From: a bacterium
GTDB taxonomy: Bacteria; Bacteroidota; Ignavibacteria; SZUA-365
Direction: 5' to 3'
DNA length: 64,000 nt
Assembly (NCBI GenBank): GCA_020444325.1
Contig: JAHLLD010000001.1
Location: 1 to 64,000 of the forward strand
Part shown: piece after piece, positions 1 to 8,478 of the stretch
Layout of the letters: each line of letters starts with the position of its first letter
Position numbering within the stretch: position 1 is the stretch's first letter
The notes under the pieces: model-generated
Database searches by the model: none
Told to the model about the DNA's origin: nothing
Seen by the model: only the letters and a program-made list of their open reading frames with translations
Made by a program: the position numbers and the translations under genes

Positions 1-117
1 GCAGGCGAAACCACTCGCCGCAGGCGAAACCACTCGCCGCAGGCGAAACCACTCGCCGCAGGCGAAACCACTCGTCCCGCAACGCGGGACGAAACACCGG
101 ACCGCAGGCGGCGCTAT
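1..117. repeat. Hairpin-module array at the window edge
   Basis: Four copies of the 19-bp unit GCAGGCGAAACCACTCGCC begin at 1, 20, 39 and 58. Read across the junctions, each unit is a short hairpin (CGCC-GCA-GGCG) joined by the linker AAACCACT. The array continues with a CGTCCCGC/GCGGGACG hairpin and a GGCGC-TAT-GCGCC hairpin that reaches 118. There are no unique spacers, so this is not CRISPR. The left end lies outside the window. The same architecture returns in many other gaps. Confidence 0.8.
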
Positions 118-130
118 GCGCCGACGAGGT

Positions 131-934
131 TTACGGACAGAAGGGGTCTGGCTGGGGGATGTCGAAGTTGATGAGTTCCTGGCGGGCCTGGCCGTAGGTG
201 AGATCAAGGGGGAGTCCGCCGCGCAGAAGCGTGAAAATGGCCGTGGAGCCTTCGATGACCACGATGCCATGGGCACGCGTGTAGTAGAAATCGGCATCCT
301 CGTCGATAGTGATGGGAACGAGAATGTTATCGGGATTGGGGATACTGGCGTCGATGGAGAGCGTGACATGGGCGCAATCCTTGTACGTGCGCTGGTCGGT
401 AACCACGGAAGTCCGTCCCCGGTACCGTCCAGAAATCCGGTAACGGATGGTCAGCAGGGGGATGGGAGAATATTCGAAATTGAAGATGGTCCACTCTGTC
501 TGCGGATTATCGACAGATGGCACGGCCAGGAATTCACTCGGGATGTCCTCGATAGGAAGTCCCGGAATACTGCCGATGGATGCGAGCTGGATGAGTCCGG
601 GACTGCTCATCATCACCCCGGCGGCCGTTTTGCGGACGAACAGTGTATCCGTCGTGGGACCCATCGCCGTGATCACCTGGTTGAGCTGCACGGCATAGGA
701 AAGGCTGTCAACCGCTCTCGTACCGGTGATGCTGGAGCGCACCTGTGCGACGCCCTTTGCCCAGCTCCCGTTCCGCATCGTATCGACGCGGTATTCCCAC
801 GCGCTTCCCGCTTCCACGGGATAGTACTGCATGTCCGCCATGAGGGCATTCCCGCTGGAAACGACATCAGGAGGGGCTTCATTACAGGCGACGAGCACGA
901 GGCTCAGCAGAAGAAGGGGAAGAACGCTGCGCAT
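131..934 (-). CDS. Hypothetical lipoprotein, 267 aa
   Basis: The N-terminus is a lipoprotein signal: MRSV, a hydrophobic run of about 12 residues, then the lipobox LVAC at residues 14-17. The rest is predicted beta-rich and periplasmic or surface-exposed, with no motif I recognise. The start at 934 is preceded by a GAGAGG ribosome site. It begins 10 bp after the rdgB stop on the same strand, so the two are probably co-transcribed. Its stop lies about 13 bp from hairpin array 1. Function unknown. Confidence 0.75.
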   Translation of the reverse strand: MRSVLPLLLLSLVLVACNEAPPDVVSSGNALMADMQYYPVEAGSAWEYRVDTMRNGSWAKGVAQVRSSITGTRAVDSLSYAVQLNQVITAMGPTTDTLFVRKTAAGVMMSSPGLIQLASIGSIPGLPIEDIPSEFLAVPSVDNPQTEWTIFNFEYSPIPLLTIRYRISGRYRGRTSVVTDQRTYKDCAHVTLSIDASIPNPDNILVPITIDEDADFYYTRAHGIVVIEGSTAIFTLLRGGLPLDLTYGQARQELINFDIPQPDPFCP

Positions 935-944
935 GGGGAACCTC

Positions 945-1535
945 TCAGCTCTGGAGGAATTGCTTGAGTTTCATGATGGCGAGTGCACGATGACTGATAC
1001 TGTTTTTTTCTTCAGCGGTCAGTTCGGCGTAGCTGCGGTCATATCCTTCGGGACGAAAAACGGGATCGTAGCCGAAGCCGTTTTCACCGCTGGGATGGCG
1101 CAGAATGTCTCCCTCGACCTTCCCCTCGAAATACTCTTCCATCCTGTGTCCCACCAAAGCAATCACGCAGCGGAAGCGCGCATCGCGCCGGCGCGGCGGT
1201 ACCTGCCGCATGGCACCCAGCAATTTCTCATTGTTGTCCGCATACGTCGCATCCTCACCCGCATAACGCGCCGAGTACACCCCGGGAGCGCCAAGGAGGT
1301 AGTACACTTCCAGTCCCGTATCATCGGCAATCACCGGCAATCCGGTGCACTTGTGCGCCGCCAGCGCTTTCTTGAGCGCGTTCGCCTCCAGCGTCTTGCC
1401 GTCCTCTTCGACTTCAGGACAGTCCGGAAATTCCGTCAGATCACGGATGGTGATCGGGAGTCCCTCAAGCATGGCGCGGAGTTCTTCTGTTTTGTGAGGA
1501 TTGCGTGTCGCAAGGACGAGCGTATCGAACTTCAT
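945..1535 (-). CDS. rdgB: XTP/dITP diphosphatase (RdgB/HAM1), 196 aa
   Basis: This is a nucleotide-pool sanitising enzyme that hydrolyses dITP, XTP and dHAPTP to the monophosphate plus pyrophosphate in the cytoplasm. All family blocks are present: the N-terminal substrate loop LATRNPHKTEEL, EEDGKTLEANALKKA, the catalytic-metal region VIADDTGLEV, SARYAGEDAT, NGFGYDPVF, and the C-terminal TAEEKNSISHRALA. The length is typical (about 195-200 aa). It is the upstream gene of a likely two-gene unit with the lipoprotein that starts 10 bp after its stop. Confidence 0.95.
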   Translation of the reverse strand: MKFDTLVLATRNPHKTEELRAMLEGLPITIRDLTEFPDCPEVEEDGKTLEANALKKALAAHKCTGLPVIADDTGLEVYYLLGAPGVYSARYAGEDATYADNNEKLLGAMRQVPPRRRDARFRCVIALVGHRMEEYFEGKVEGDILRHPSGENGFGYDPVFRPEGYDRSYAELTAEEKNSISHRALAIMKLKQFLQS

Positions 1536-1608
1536 TGTGGACTGGATACCAGTTGTGGATGCAATACGTCAACTTACTGCAGTTTGCGGATAAGGGCAAC
1601 CTTTACGC

Positions 1609-1908
1609 TCAGGCATCCCCGGGATCGCTTTCCAGCGTCACCATCTCCATCCCCTGCCCTGATGATTCCATGATCTCGCGCGAAATACGGCGTCCCTCCG
1701 GCGAAGCAAACGCCTCGTTCATCGCATCTTCGGTGGCAAAGCGGGCCTCGACCATCAATTGTGCCGGGAATTCTCCCATCGCCGACGCCACCACGCGCAG
1801 CATGGCAATCCCCTCCGCTCCCGGAAGCGCATGCAGTAACGGAAGAAAGCTTTCCTTTATATACGCTTCCTGTTCCTTATCGTTGAATAACCAGATCGTA
1901 CGAATCAT
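1609..1908 (-). CDS. Small EthD-like / dimeric alpha-beta barrel protein, 99 aa
   Basis: This is a 99-residue cytoplasmic protein with an alternating beta-alpha pattern. The segment FASPEGRRISREI resembles the conserved end of EthD-type dimeric alpha-beta barrel domains, which often bind or degrade small aromatic or lipid-like compounds. The family match is by pattern only. It lies 73 bp upstream of rdgB on the same strand, and hairpin array 2 lies directly upstream of its start, leaving little room for a promoter. Alternatives include a DUF with the same ferredoxin-like fold. Confidence 0.6.
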   Translation of the reverse strand: MIRTIWLFNDKEQEAYIKESFLPLLHALPGAEGIAMLRVVASAMGEFPAQLMVEARFATEDAMNEAFASPEGRRISREIMESSGQGMEMVTLESDPGDA

Positions 1909-1921
1909 AATGGGGTCCTTT

Positions 1922-2001
1922 GCGCCTTACGGCGCAGGTGTTTGTGCCTGGCGGCACAGGTGTTTGCGCCTGACGGCGCAGGTGTTCGCGCCTTACGGCG
2001 C
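1922..2001. repeat. Hairpin-module array 2 (four hairpins, 22-bp period)
   Basis: Four 14-nt hairpins (GCGCCTTACGGCGC, GTGCCTGGCGGCAC, GCGCCTGACGGCGC, GCGCCTTACGGCGC) are spaced by the linkers AGGTGTTT, AGGTGTTT and AGGTGTTC, giving an exact 22-bp period. In the second hairpin both stem arms changed together (GCGCC/GGCGC to GTGCC/GGCAC), so base pairing is kept while sequence is not. The array sits between two minus-strand genes. Confidence 0.85.
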
Positions 2002-2038
2002 GATTAGAACACCTTAAAGAAGCGCGATAACCTACTCA

Positions 2039-2779
2039 CTACTCCCGTGTGCGGGCGAGGAGGCGGAGAATTTCGATGTACAGCCAGACGAGGGTGACCA
2101 TCAGGGCGAAGGCACCGTACCATTCCATCTGCTTCGGGGCGCCGGATGAGGACAGCCGCGCAATCAGATCGAAGTCGAGCACGAGGTTGAGCGTGGCGAT
2201 GCCAATGATGGCGAGATTGAGCACGATGCCCAGCGTTCCGCCACCGTGCAGCAGGGGCATGGAAACGCCGAACATACCCATCACCATTGACGCCATATAG
2301 AAGAGGAACACTCCTCCCGTAGCGGCTATGACACCGATGCGGAATTTCTGTGTTACAGGGATGAGTCCCGCACGGTAGGTGACGAGCATGCCCACCATGA
2401 TGCCGAATGTAAGAACGACGGCAGGAATGACGATGCCGGGATAGCGCGCTTCGAAAAATGCGGAGATTCCGCCCAGAAACATGCCCTCGAGGAAGGCGTA
2501 GATGGGAGCGGAAATCGGCGCCCACTGGGGACGAAAGGATGTCGCGATGGCGGCGATAAATCCGCCGATCAGGCCAATTATCATTTTGGCGGACATCCCG
2601 GCGGCCGGCGCGCCCCAGCTGACGTCGGACCAGGACCAGCTCGCACCGAGCAGTACGATGAGAAAGAGCAGACCTGTCTTGTTCAGGGCTCCGTTGAACG
2701 TCATGCGCTCCTCGCCCGCGAACTGCACCGCAGCGGACTGAAAGCGTCGCTCGTTGAGTATGGGATTACCGGACTTCAT
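2039..2779 (-). CDS. Bax inhibitor-1 / YccA-family membrane protein, 246 aa
   Basis: This is an integral inner-membrane protein with about seven hydrophobic segments after a cytoplasmic N-terminal tail (MKSGNPILNERRF). The segment order and the C-terminal Asp-containing helix (NLVLDFDLIARLSS, then WYGAFALMVTLVWLYIEILRLLAR) match the Bax inhibitor-1/YccA family, whose members act as pH-sensitive calcium leak channels or modulate membrane proteases. The start at 2779 has a strong GAGGAG ribosome site. It appears to be a single gene. Confidence 0.88.
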   Translation of the reverse strand: MKSGNPILNERRFQSAAVQFAGEERMTFNGALNKTGLLFLIVLLGASWSWSDVSWGAPAAGMSAKMIIGLIGGFIAAIATSFRPQWAPISAPIYAFLEGMFLGGISAFFEARYPGIVIPAVVLTFGIMVGMLVTYRAGLIPVTQKFRIGVIAATGGVFLFYMASMVMGMFGVSMPLLHGGGTLGIVLNLAIIGIATLNLVLDFDLIARLSSSGAPKQMEWYGAFALMVTLVWLYIEILRLLARTRE

Positions 2780-2847
2780 GGCGATCTCCTCGAGTGAATA
2801 TCAATTACCTACCGATAGAACACAGGAGTCTCGCCGGGAGTTCTCCG

Positions 2848-3597
2848 TCAGTTCTGCACCGGTGGATGACCCTCGGGCAACTCGCTTCCGCTGTTCTGCT
2901 GCGGAGCGTCTACCGGCGGATGTCCCTCGGGGAAACTGCTGATAACCTCGGGCTCCGTGATCTTCGCATCGGTCGGTGGATTGAACATGTCGCGGGTGGG
3001 AGTGAAGTCGGTATCGATGTCCACCGCCGTCATGACGATATGCTGTCCACCCATCACGACGTCCATTTTCATGGTCAGTCCCTTCCACAGCGCAACCTTG
3101 ATGCCGCCCATGCCGAGCTCGTACACATCGCATTCGCGGTCGAGGATGGTTTCGGTGCCGACCTTCGTTCCGCCACCACGCACGATGAAGGATTCCTGGA
3201 AATGTTCTTTTTCTTCAGGACTGAAATCCGCCACCAGACGGCGAATACGTGAGGTATCGAAATTGCTGCGCGTGCCTTCCATCGTCGTCAGATCGATGTT
3301 CCACTGCACGGTGTCGGCCGTGATGTCGAGCTGATGAATGCTGCGCGTATTCCCCTGGAAGCTGAAAGTCATCGAATCCAGCAGCGCCTGGTACATGCCG
3401 TAATTGGCGATGGTATGCGTCTTGTTCCCCGATGCTGCATCGCTGTATTCATAGGTAATGATGGCATTCGGGACGCCATAAAGCTTCACCGGCGGCGGCG
3501 TGGTGGAAAGCGCATCACCGTGTTCTCCCCCACCGCCACAGGCGGCCAAAACCATTCCTGAAACAAGTAGAATCGTGGCAATAATCGATCTGCGCAT
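2848..3597 (-). CDS. Hypothetical lipoprotein with duplicated C-terminal motif, 249 aa
   Basis: MRRSIIATILLVSGMVLAAC is a lipoprotein signal with lipobox LAAC, followed by a GGGG linker. The body resembles bacterial DUF4412-type lipoproteins (TVQWNIDLTTMEGTR, VDIDTDFTPTRDMFNPPTDAKI), which is a weak pattern match. The last 30 residues hold two copies of PEGHPPV separated by a Gln/Ser-rich linker, probably a small local duplication. The upstream gap to tRNA-Val is about 64 bp. Function unknown; likely periplasmic or surface. Confidence 0.72.
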   Translation of the reverse strand: MRRSIIATILLVSGMVLAACGGGGEHGDALSTTPPPVKLYGVPNAIITYEYSDAASGNKTHTIANYGMYQALLDSMTFSFQGNTRSIHQLDITADTVQWNIDLTTMEGTRSNFDTSRIRRLVADFSPEEKEHFQESFIVRGGGTKVGTETILDRECDVYELGMGGIKVALWKGLTMKMDVVMGGQHIVMTAVDIDTDFTPTRDMFNPPTDAKITEPEVISSFPEGHPPVDAPQQNSGSELPEGHPPVQN

Positions 3598-3661
3598 GGT
3601 GTGCTTCGCTCCGCATTAACGTATCTGGAAAACCTCGCCAGGCGAGTGCAAGGAAGGATTG

Positions 3662-3736
3662 TGGGCAGTGAGGGATTCGAACCCCCGACCTTCTGGGTGT
3701 AAACCAGACGCTCTGAACCTGCTGAGCTAACTGCCC
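3662..3736 (-). tRNA. tRNA-Val, anticodon UAC
   Basis: The minus strand folds into a complete cloverleaf: acceptor stem GGGCAGT/ACTGCCC, D-stem GCTC/GAGC, anticodon stem TCTGG/CCAGA around loop TTTACAC (anticodon TAC, reading GUA codons), extra loop, and T-arm with the invariant GGTTCGAAT-type loop. The discriminator base is A. The 3' CCA is not encoded. Both flanks are non-coding. Confidence 0.95.
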
Positions 3737-3741
3737 AAGTC

Positions 3742-3822
3742 AGGTAATATAACAAATTTCATATTACAAATTACAGATTGCAGATTTTGCCATTTGCGAT
3801 CTGAAATCTGTAATCTGAAATA
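3742..3822. repeat. AGATT-word inverted repeat upstream of the M14 peptidase
   Basis: The segment is built from alternating ATTACAGATT / GCAGATT words in the left half and AAATCTGTAATCTGAAAT in the right half, forming an imperfect inverted repeat around 'TTGCCATTTGCGATCTG'. It lies between tRNA-Val and the peptidase and probably contains or displaces the promoter. It is related in style, but not identical, to the CGCAGATT elements at 30-38 kb. Confidence 0.6.
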
Positions 3823-3864
3823 TGTACTTTGTTTGTTTTCATCGGCATAGTTGGAGAACAAGGC

Positions 3865-5643
3865 ATGCGTTTGATCTGGCTGGGATTGGTATTGCTGGCG
3901 GCCGCCAACAGCGCGGCAGGGCAGGATTGGGAAACGTATTACGAGGCGTCGGGGGGCGTGGCCTCGCCCGATTTTGCCGAGACGATGAAATACCTGCAGC
4001 GGCTGGAGCAGGCGTCCACATGGATTCATGTGACGGACTTCGGCGTGACGCCGCAGGGACGCAGGCTTCCGCTGGTCATCCTGGCGAAGGACGGGGAATT
4101 TACCCCGGAACGCGCCGCAGCATCGGGAAAGGAAATCCTCCTGATACAGGCGGGCATTCACGCGGGAGAGATCGACGGGAAAGATGCCGGCATGATGCTC
4201 CTGCGGGATATCGCCATCACGCATGATCTCGCCTCGCTGGTGGATTCCACGATCGTGCTGTTCATGCCGATTTTCAATCTCGATGGACACGAGCGACGCA
4301 GTCCCTACAACCGCATCAATCAGAACGGGCCCGAAATCATGGGCTGGCGCACGACGGCGCAAAACCTGAATCTCAACCGTGACTACCTGAAGGCGGACGC
4401 CCCGGAAATGCGTGCCTGGCTGCGCCTGTTCAATAACTGGATGCCCGACATGCTGATCGACTGTCATGTGACCGACGGTATCGATTTTCAGTACAACCTG
4501 ACCTACACCATGGAAATGCACGGGAACATGTCTCCCCCCGTGGTGACATGGCAGCGTGGACTCGAAGCGGCATGCATCGACGGGATGCAGGCGAAGAACG
4601 ACCCCATCGCGCCGTATACCTGGCCACGGGAACGCAGCGATCTGAGCAAGGGGATTGTAGACTGGGCGAGTCCCCCGCGCCTGAGCACGGGATATGCCGC
4701 CGTGCGCAATCGCGCCAACCTCCTGATCGAAACTCATATGCTGAAACCCTACAGCGCACGCGTACAGGCAACGTACAACATGCTGGAGCTGGTACTGCGC
4801 TACGTGCATGACCATCACGGCTCCCTGCGTGCCGCCGTCCGCGCCGCGGAAAAACGCGATCTCGCGCATTTCGGCAGCGGTGATACGACATCCGTGCCCG
4901 TAGCTTTCCGCGCCGCAGGCAGCACGAGGGAATTCCATTTCCTGGGATATGCCTCCGAGGTTCATGAAAGCGAAATCAGCGGCGGTGAGTATGTGACCTG
5001 GGATCACTCGCGTCCCATGGAGGCCACCATACCCCTGTTCGATGACGTACAGCCCACCGTCAGCATTCGTCCCCCGCGTTTCTACCTGATTCCGCAGGAA
5101 TGGAAGGACGTTCTGGAAGTTCTGCGTTTTCACGCCGTCGAGCTCGCGCGCCTGACGCGGGATATCAGACTTATCGTTGAAACCTATGTGTTCAGTGAGC
5201 CGAAGTGGAGGGAGAGTCCTTACGAAGGACGCTTCACCGTCGAAGCGGAGCAGCAGACGCGGCAGGACACCATGATTTTCCCGGAAGGGACATACGTGGT
5301 CGACATGGCACAGGCTTCCGCCCGTGCCGCACTGCATCTGCTCGAACCCCGGGCACCGGATTCCTTCGTGTACTGGGGTTTCTTCAACGCCATCTTCGAA
5401 CGCAAGGAGTATTTCGAGGATTACGTGATGGAAGCCATGGCGCCGGACATGCTGGAAAACGATCCGCAGCTGCGCGCCGAATTCGAACAGCGTCTCGCCT
5501 CCGACAGCACCTTCGCCGCTTCTCCCCGCGAGCGACTCATGTTCTTCTATCAGCGCTCCCCGTACTGGGACAAGAAGAAGGATGTCTATCCCGTGCGCCG
5601 GCTTATGCGACCGATGAGGCTGCCCACGGAGAGTGCTCGCTAG
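3865..5643 (+). CDS. M14-family zinc carboxypeptidase, secreted, 592 aa
   Basis: This is a metallopeptidase of the M14 (carboxypeptidase A) family. The zinc ligands are visible as HAGEIDGKDAG (HxxE, about residue 103) and the later His in LIDCHVTDG. A catalytic-type Glu lies in LLIETHMLKPY. NLNLNRDYLKAD matches the substrate-binding Asn-Arg region. A longer frame begins at 3829, but the Met at 3865 starts a clean signal peptide (MRLIWLGLVLLAAANSAAG) and is preceded by GGAGAACAAGG, so I chose it. The residues after about 320 are an accessory C-terminal region typical of long M14 members. Likely exported to the periplasm or outside for peptide or cell-wall peptide trimming. Confidence 0.88.
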   Translation: MRLIWLGLVLLAAANSAAGQDWETYYEASGGVASPDFAETMKYLQRLEQASTWIHVTDFGVTPQGRRLPLVILAKDGEFTPERAAASGKEILLIQAGIHAGEIDGKDAGMMLLRDIAITHDLASLVDSTIVLFMPIFNLDGHERRSPYNRINQNGPEIMGWRTTAQNLNLNRDYLKADAPEMRAWLRLFNNWMPDMLIDCHVTDGIDFQYNLTYTMEMHGNMSPPVVTWQRGLEAACIDGMQAKNDPIAPYTWPRERSDLSKGIVDWASPPRLSTGYAAVRNRANLLIETHMLKPYSARVQATYNMLELVLRYVHDHHGSLRAAVRAAEKRDLAHFGSGDTTSVPVAFRAAGSTREFHFLGYASEVHESEISGGEYVTWDHSRPMEATIPLFDDVQPTVSIRPPRFYLIPQEWKDVLEVLRFHAVELARLTRDIRLIVETYVFSEPKWRESPYEGRFTVEAEQQTRQDTMIFPEGTYVVDMAQASARAALHLLEPRAPDSFVYWGFFNAIFERKEYFEDYVMEAMAPDMLENDPQLRAEFEQRLASDSTFAASPRERLMFFYQRSPYWDKKKDVYPVRRLMRPMRLPTESAR

Positions 5644-5820
5644 CGCTCGCGCGGGAGTCTCATCCCGCCTCGCGGGATTCGACGCGGAAGTTCCTTCGGA
5701 ACGCTGGGGCGCCGAAGGCGCGCGTGCGAAGCACTCATGCGGCCCCTCGCGAAGCGGGGGGCTCCAGCGTCCCGATTTAACGGGACTCACGCGTTCCGCG
5801 TCTCTGTCCGTCGAAGCATG
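5641..5820. repeat. Hairpin-module array 3
   Basis: The array starts at the stop codon of the peptidase gene and consists of short stems such as CCCGCCTCGCGGG, GTTCCTTCGGAAC, GCGCCGAAGGCGC, GTGCGAAGCAC and CCCCTCGCGAAGCGGGG, with linkers GCGGGAGTCTC and CTCACGCG. It ends 30 bp before the uvrB-end palindrome. Confidence 0.75.
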
Positions 5821-5850
5821 AGTAAAGCGAAGGTGGAAGCGGAACTCACG

Positions 5851-5904
5851 CGAATTGAAGCAAGGTAATCCACGCTGCAGCGTGGATTACCTTGCTTCAA
5901 TTCG
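5851..5904. terminator. 54-bp perfect palindrome covering the uvrB 3' end
   Basis: Two exact 24-bp arms (5851-5874 and 5881-5904) flank CTGCAG, itself a palindrome, so all 54 bases are self-complementary. The right arm includes the last five codons and stop of uvrB; the left arm is an inverted copy of them. In RNA this would be an extremely stable stem able to end transcription and protect the uvrB mRNA 3' end. There is no T-run, so terminator activity is inferred. Confidence 0.7.
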
Positions 5905-7902
5905 GGCTATCTCGTCGCGGAGTTGGGCGGCGCGTTCGAATTCGAGGTCTTTGGCGGCTTCGCGCATTTCGCCGCGGAGCTGTTCGATGAGTTCTTTTTT
6001 CTGTTCGTCGGTCATGAAGCGCAGGACGGGCTCGGCGACCAGTTTGGGCTTCTGACGCTCCTGCCGCTCGTCGCGTTTGGCCTTGACATCGGCGATTGCG
6101 GTGGAGTGCATGATTTCGTCCATCGACTTGCGGATGGTTTCGGGATTGATGCCGTGTTCGGTGTTGTAATCTTTCTGCAGCACGCGGCGGCGCGTGGTTT
6201 CGTCGATGACGCGCTGCATGGAATCCGTGATACGATCGGCATACATGATCACCAGTCCGTCAGCGTTGCGCGCGGTGCGCCCCGCGATCTGCATGATTGC
6301 ACTTTCACTGCGGAGGAAGCCTTCCTTGTCCGCATCCAGAATAGCGACGAGTGAGACCTCGGGGAGATCGAGTCCTTCACGCAGCAGATTTACACCCACC
6401 AGCACATCGAAATTCCCGAGACGCAGTTCGCGCAGGATTTCCACGCGTTCGAGTGAATCGATATCGGAGTGCATGTAGCGCACGCGGATCCCGATGTTTT
6501 CGAGGTACTCGGTGAGATCCTCGGACATACGCTTGGTAAGCGTGGTGACAAGGACGCGCTCATTCTTCGCTGCGCGTTCGCGGATTTCGGCGATGAGATC
6601 GTCGATCTGATTGCGCACGGGACGCACCTCCATGGGAGGATCGAGGAGTCCGGTGGGACGAATAATCTGTTCCACCACCACGCCCCCGCTGCGTTCGAGC
6701 TCATAGGGTCCGGGAGTCGCGCTGACGAAAATGCACTGGTTGATCAGCGTCTCAAATTCGTCGAATTTCTGCGGCCTGTTGTCCAGCGCCGACGGCAGCC
6801 GGAATCCATGCTCAACGAGGGTGGTTTTCCGCATGCGGTCGCCATTGTACATGGCACGCACCTGGGGCAGCGTCTGATGCGATTCGTCGATCACGAGGAG
6901 GAAATCTTCCGGGAAATAATCCAGCAGGCATTCCGGCCGATCCCCCGGTTGTCTTCCCGCCAGGTGCCGTGAGTAATTCTCCACTCCCGAGCAGTATCCT
7001 ATTTCCTTCATCATCTCCAGGTCGTAGCGTGTGCGCTGTTCCAGCCGCTGCGCTTCGAGAAATTTCCCGCTGTTGCGGAAAAACTCCAGCTGTTCATCCA
7101 GCTCGACCTCGATATCCTTGATGGCGCGCTTCAATTCCTCTTCCGTCGTCAGGAAATGCTTTGCCGGATACACCGCCGCTTCCTGGATTTTCTCGCGTAC
7201 CTTTCCCGTCATGCGATCCACCAGCGACAGCGTATCGATTTCATCCCCGAAAAACTCCACGCGCAGCACTTCATCCGATTCATAGGCCTGGATGATCTCA
7301 ATGACATCACCCCGCACGCGGAAGGTCCCGCGTGAAAAATCGAAATCGTTGCGCACGTAGTGGATGTCCGTCAGCCGTCGCAGAAAGGCATCGCGCGACA
7401 CCTCCTCACCCGCGCGCAAGAACACCAGCTGATCCGCATACGCCTCGCGAGAACCGATGCCGTAAATACAGGATACCGACGCCACGATGATAACGTCCCT
7501 TCGTCCCTCTATCAGCGCCGTCGTCGCCTTCAGCCGCAGGCGGTCGATCTCGTCGTTGATGGACATATCCTTCTCTATATATGTGTCCGTCGACGGGATA
7601 TAGGCTTCCGGCTGATAGTAGTCGTAGTAGGAAATGAAGAATTCCACCGCATTGTCAGGGAAAAAACTTTTGAATTCCCCGTACAACTGCGCGGCCAGGG
7701 TCTTGTTGTGGGAAATGACAAGCGTGGGACGCCCGATCTCCTCTATCACGTTCGATACCGTAAACGTCTTGCCACTGCCCGTCACCCCCAGCAGCGTCTG
7801 AAAATCATCACCCCGGTTGATTCCCTCTATCAGCTGACGAATCGCCTCGGGCTGATCACCGGTCGGCTTATACTCCGATACGAGCTTGAACTTCCTGTCC
7901 AT
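5887..7902 (-). CDS. uvrB: Excinuclease ABC subunit B, 671 aa
   Basis: UvrB is the central helicase-like subunit of nucleotide excision repair: it is loaded by UvrA, verifies damage with its beta-hairpin and recruits UvrC. Visible are Walker A GVTGSGKT, the beta-hairpin region [11 protein letters not shown], the DESH motif [11 protein letters not shown], helicase motifs ([43 protein letters not shown]) and the C-terminal UVR coiled coil that binds UvrC. The open frame extends 84 codons upstream, but the Met at 7902 ([17 protein letters not shown]) follows AGGAAAGG and gives the standard length. The last codons lie in a 54-bp palindrome. Confidence 0.97.
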   Translation of the reverse strand: MDRKFKLVSEYKPTGDQPEAIRQLIEGINRGDDFQTLLGVTGSGKTFTVSNVIEEIGRPTLVISHNKTLAAQLYGEFKSFFPDNAVEFFISYYDYYQPEAYIPSTDTYIEKDMSINDEIDRLRLKATTALIEGRRDVIIVASVSCIYGIGSREAYADQLVFLRAGEEVSRDAFLRRLTDIHYVRNDFDFSRGTFRVRGDVIEIIQAYESDEVLRVEFFGDEIDTLSLVDRMTGKVREKIQEAAVYPAKHFLTTEEELKRAIKDIEVELDEQLEFFRNSGKFLEAQRLEQRTRYDLEMMKEIGYCSGVENYSRHLAGRQPGDRPECLLDYFPEDFLLVIDESHQTLPQVRAMYNGDRMRKTTLVEHGFRLPSALDNRPQKFDEFETLINQCIFVSATPGPYELERSGGVVVEQIIRPTGLLDPPMEVRPVRNQIDDLIAEIRERAAKNERVLVTTLTKRMSEDLTEYLENIGIRVRYMHSDIDSLERVEILRELRLGNFDVLVGVNLLREGLDLPEVSLVAILDADKEGFLRSESAIMQIAGRTARNADGLVIMYADRITDSMQRVIDETTRRRVLQKDYNTEHGINPETIRKSMDEIMHSTAIADVKAKRDERQERQKPKLVAEPVLRFMTDEQKKELIEQLRGEMREAAKDLEFERAAQLRDEIARIEAR

Positions 7903-7976
7903 GTCACCTTTCCTGCCTTGATGCTGCACAACATGAAAGATAGGGAGAATTTCTGAATATATCCGGGGGACACAAC

Positions 7977-8018
7977 GACACCAAGGCACGAAGACACCAA
8001 GGCACGAAGACACCAAGA
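7977..8018. repeat. 16-bp tandem repeat, 2.6 copies
   Basis: The unit GACACCAAGGCACGAA is repeated at 16-bp spacing, two full copies and a partial GACACCAAG. It is non-coding and lies in the uvrB leader. Confidence 0.8.
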
Positions 8019-8103
8019 GACAAGTAAAATATGACAATGTGCGGTCATGTTTCCATCGTTCGATATTTCCATTTTTCCATTCTGACGGCCGTAAGCATCT
8101 GTT

Positions 8104-8159
8104 ATTATGCACTTTCTGCATATTCTGCCGCGGGATTTTATGCAGAAACTGCATAAAAT
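8104..8159. repeat. Dispersed 21-mer plus related 25-bp palindrome
   Basis: At 8104-8124 there is a 21-base sequence centred on TTATGCACTTTCTGCATA; an identical copy occurs at 53707-53727. At 8135-8159 lies a perfect palindrome, ATTTTATGCAG-AAA-CTGCATAAAAT in two arms. A third relative lies at 43389-43408. The pair sits about 200-260 bp upstream of the uvrB start. It could be an operator, but two copies lie inside coding sequence. Confidence 0.65.
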
Positions 8160-8478
8160 TTCGCAGTCGTTTGATCCACTTGATGCGATTTTGAGTGCGC
8201 TATCGCCACAGAGTGAATTTTTTTCACGTTTCCTCTTGAAATTGATGGAATTCCTGAATATGTTTACACCATAAGCCCAAAAAGTACCTATGGTCAGCAG
8301 TTTTTTGTGGTCTCCCATGTGGAGCTACTGTTGTTTGCTGACTCTTGAGAATTGCCAACTCAATCGTTTCTGACCGGTTTTTTTCATCTGGACGTTACCG
8401 CATGTATTCAGCGGCAGCTTCAGGATGGAAGTTCTGCCGGGGATGAGATGTTTTCTTTTACTATTCACGAGGTATGTC

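Larger units (their letters stand above)
7903..8478. other. Divergent 576-bp gap between uvrB and the beta-helix gene
   Basis: This region has no credible gene. It holds a 16-bp tandem repeat (7977-8018), a TTTCCATC-rich stretch (about 8048-8086) that recurs in other gaps, a 21-bp sequence that recurs at 53.7 kb and a 25-bp palindrome (8104-8159), and an AT-rich stretch (about 8200-8330) that is the most likely place for the two divergent promoters. I could not fix -33/-7 elements with confidence. Confidence 0.6.

Noticed and set aside
3727-5790. 687-aa open frame on the minus strand
   Set aside because: It runs antisense to the M14 peptidase and into the tRNA. It shows no domain motif, signal or ribosome site; it is a by-product of GC-rich codon use.
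7903-8154. 84-residue N-terminal extension of UvrB
   Set aside because: It is encoded by tandem repeats and palindromes, lacks similarity to UvrB, and the internal ATG at 7902 has a proper ribosome site and gives the standard 671 residues.
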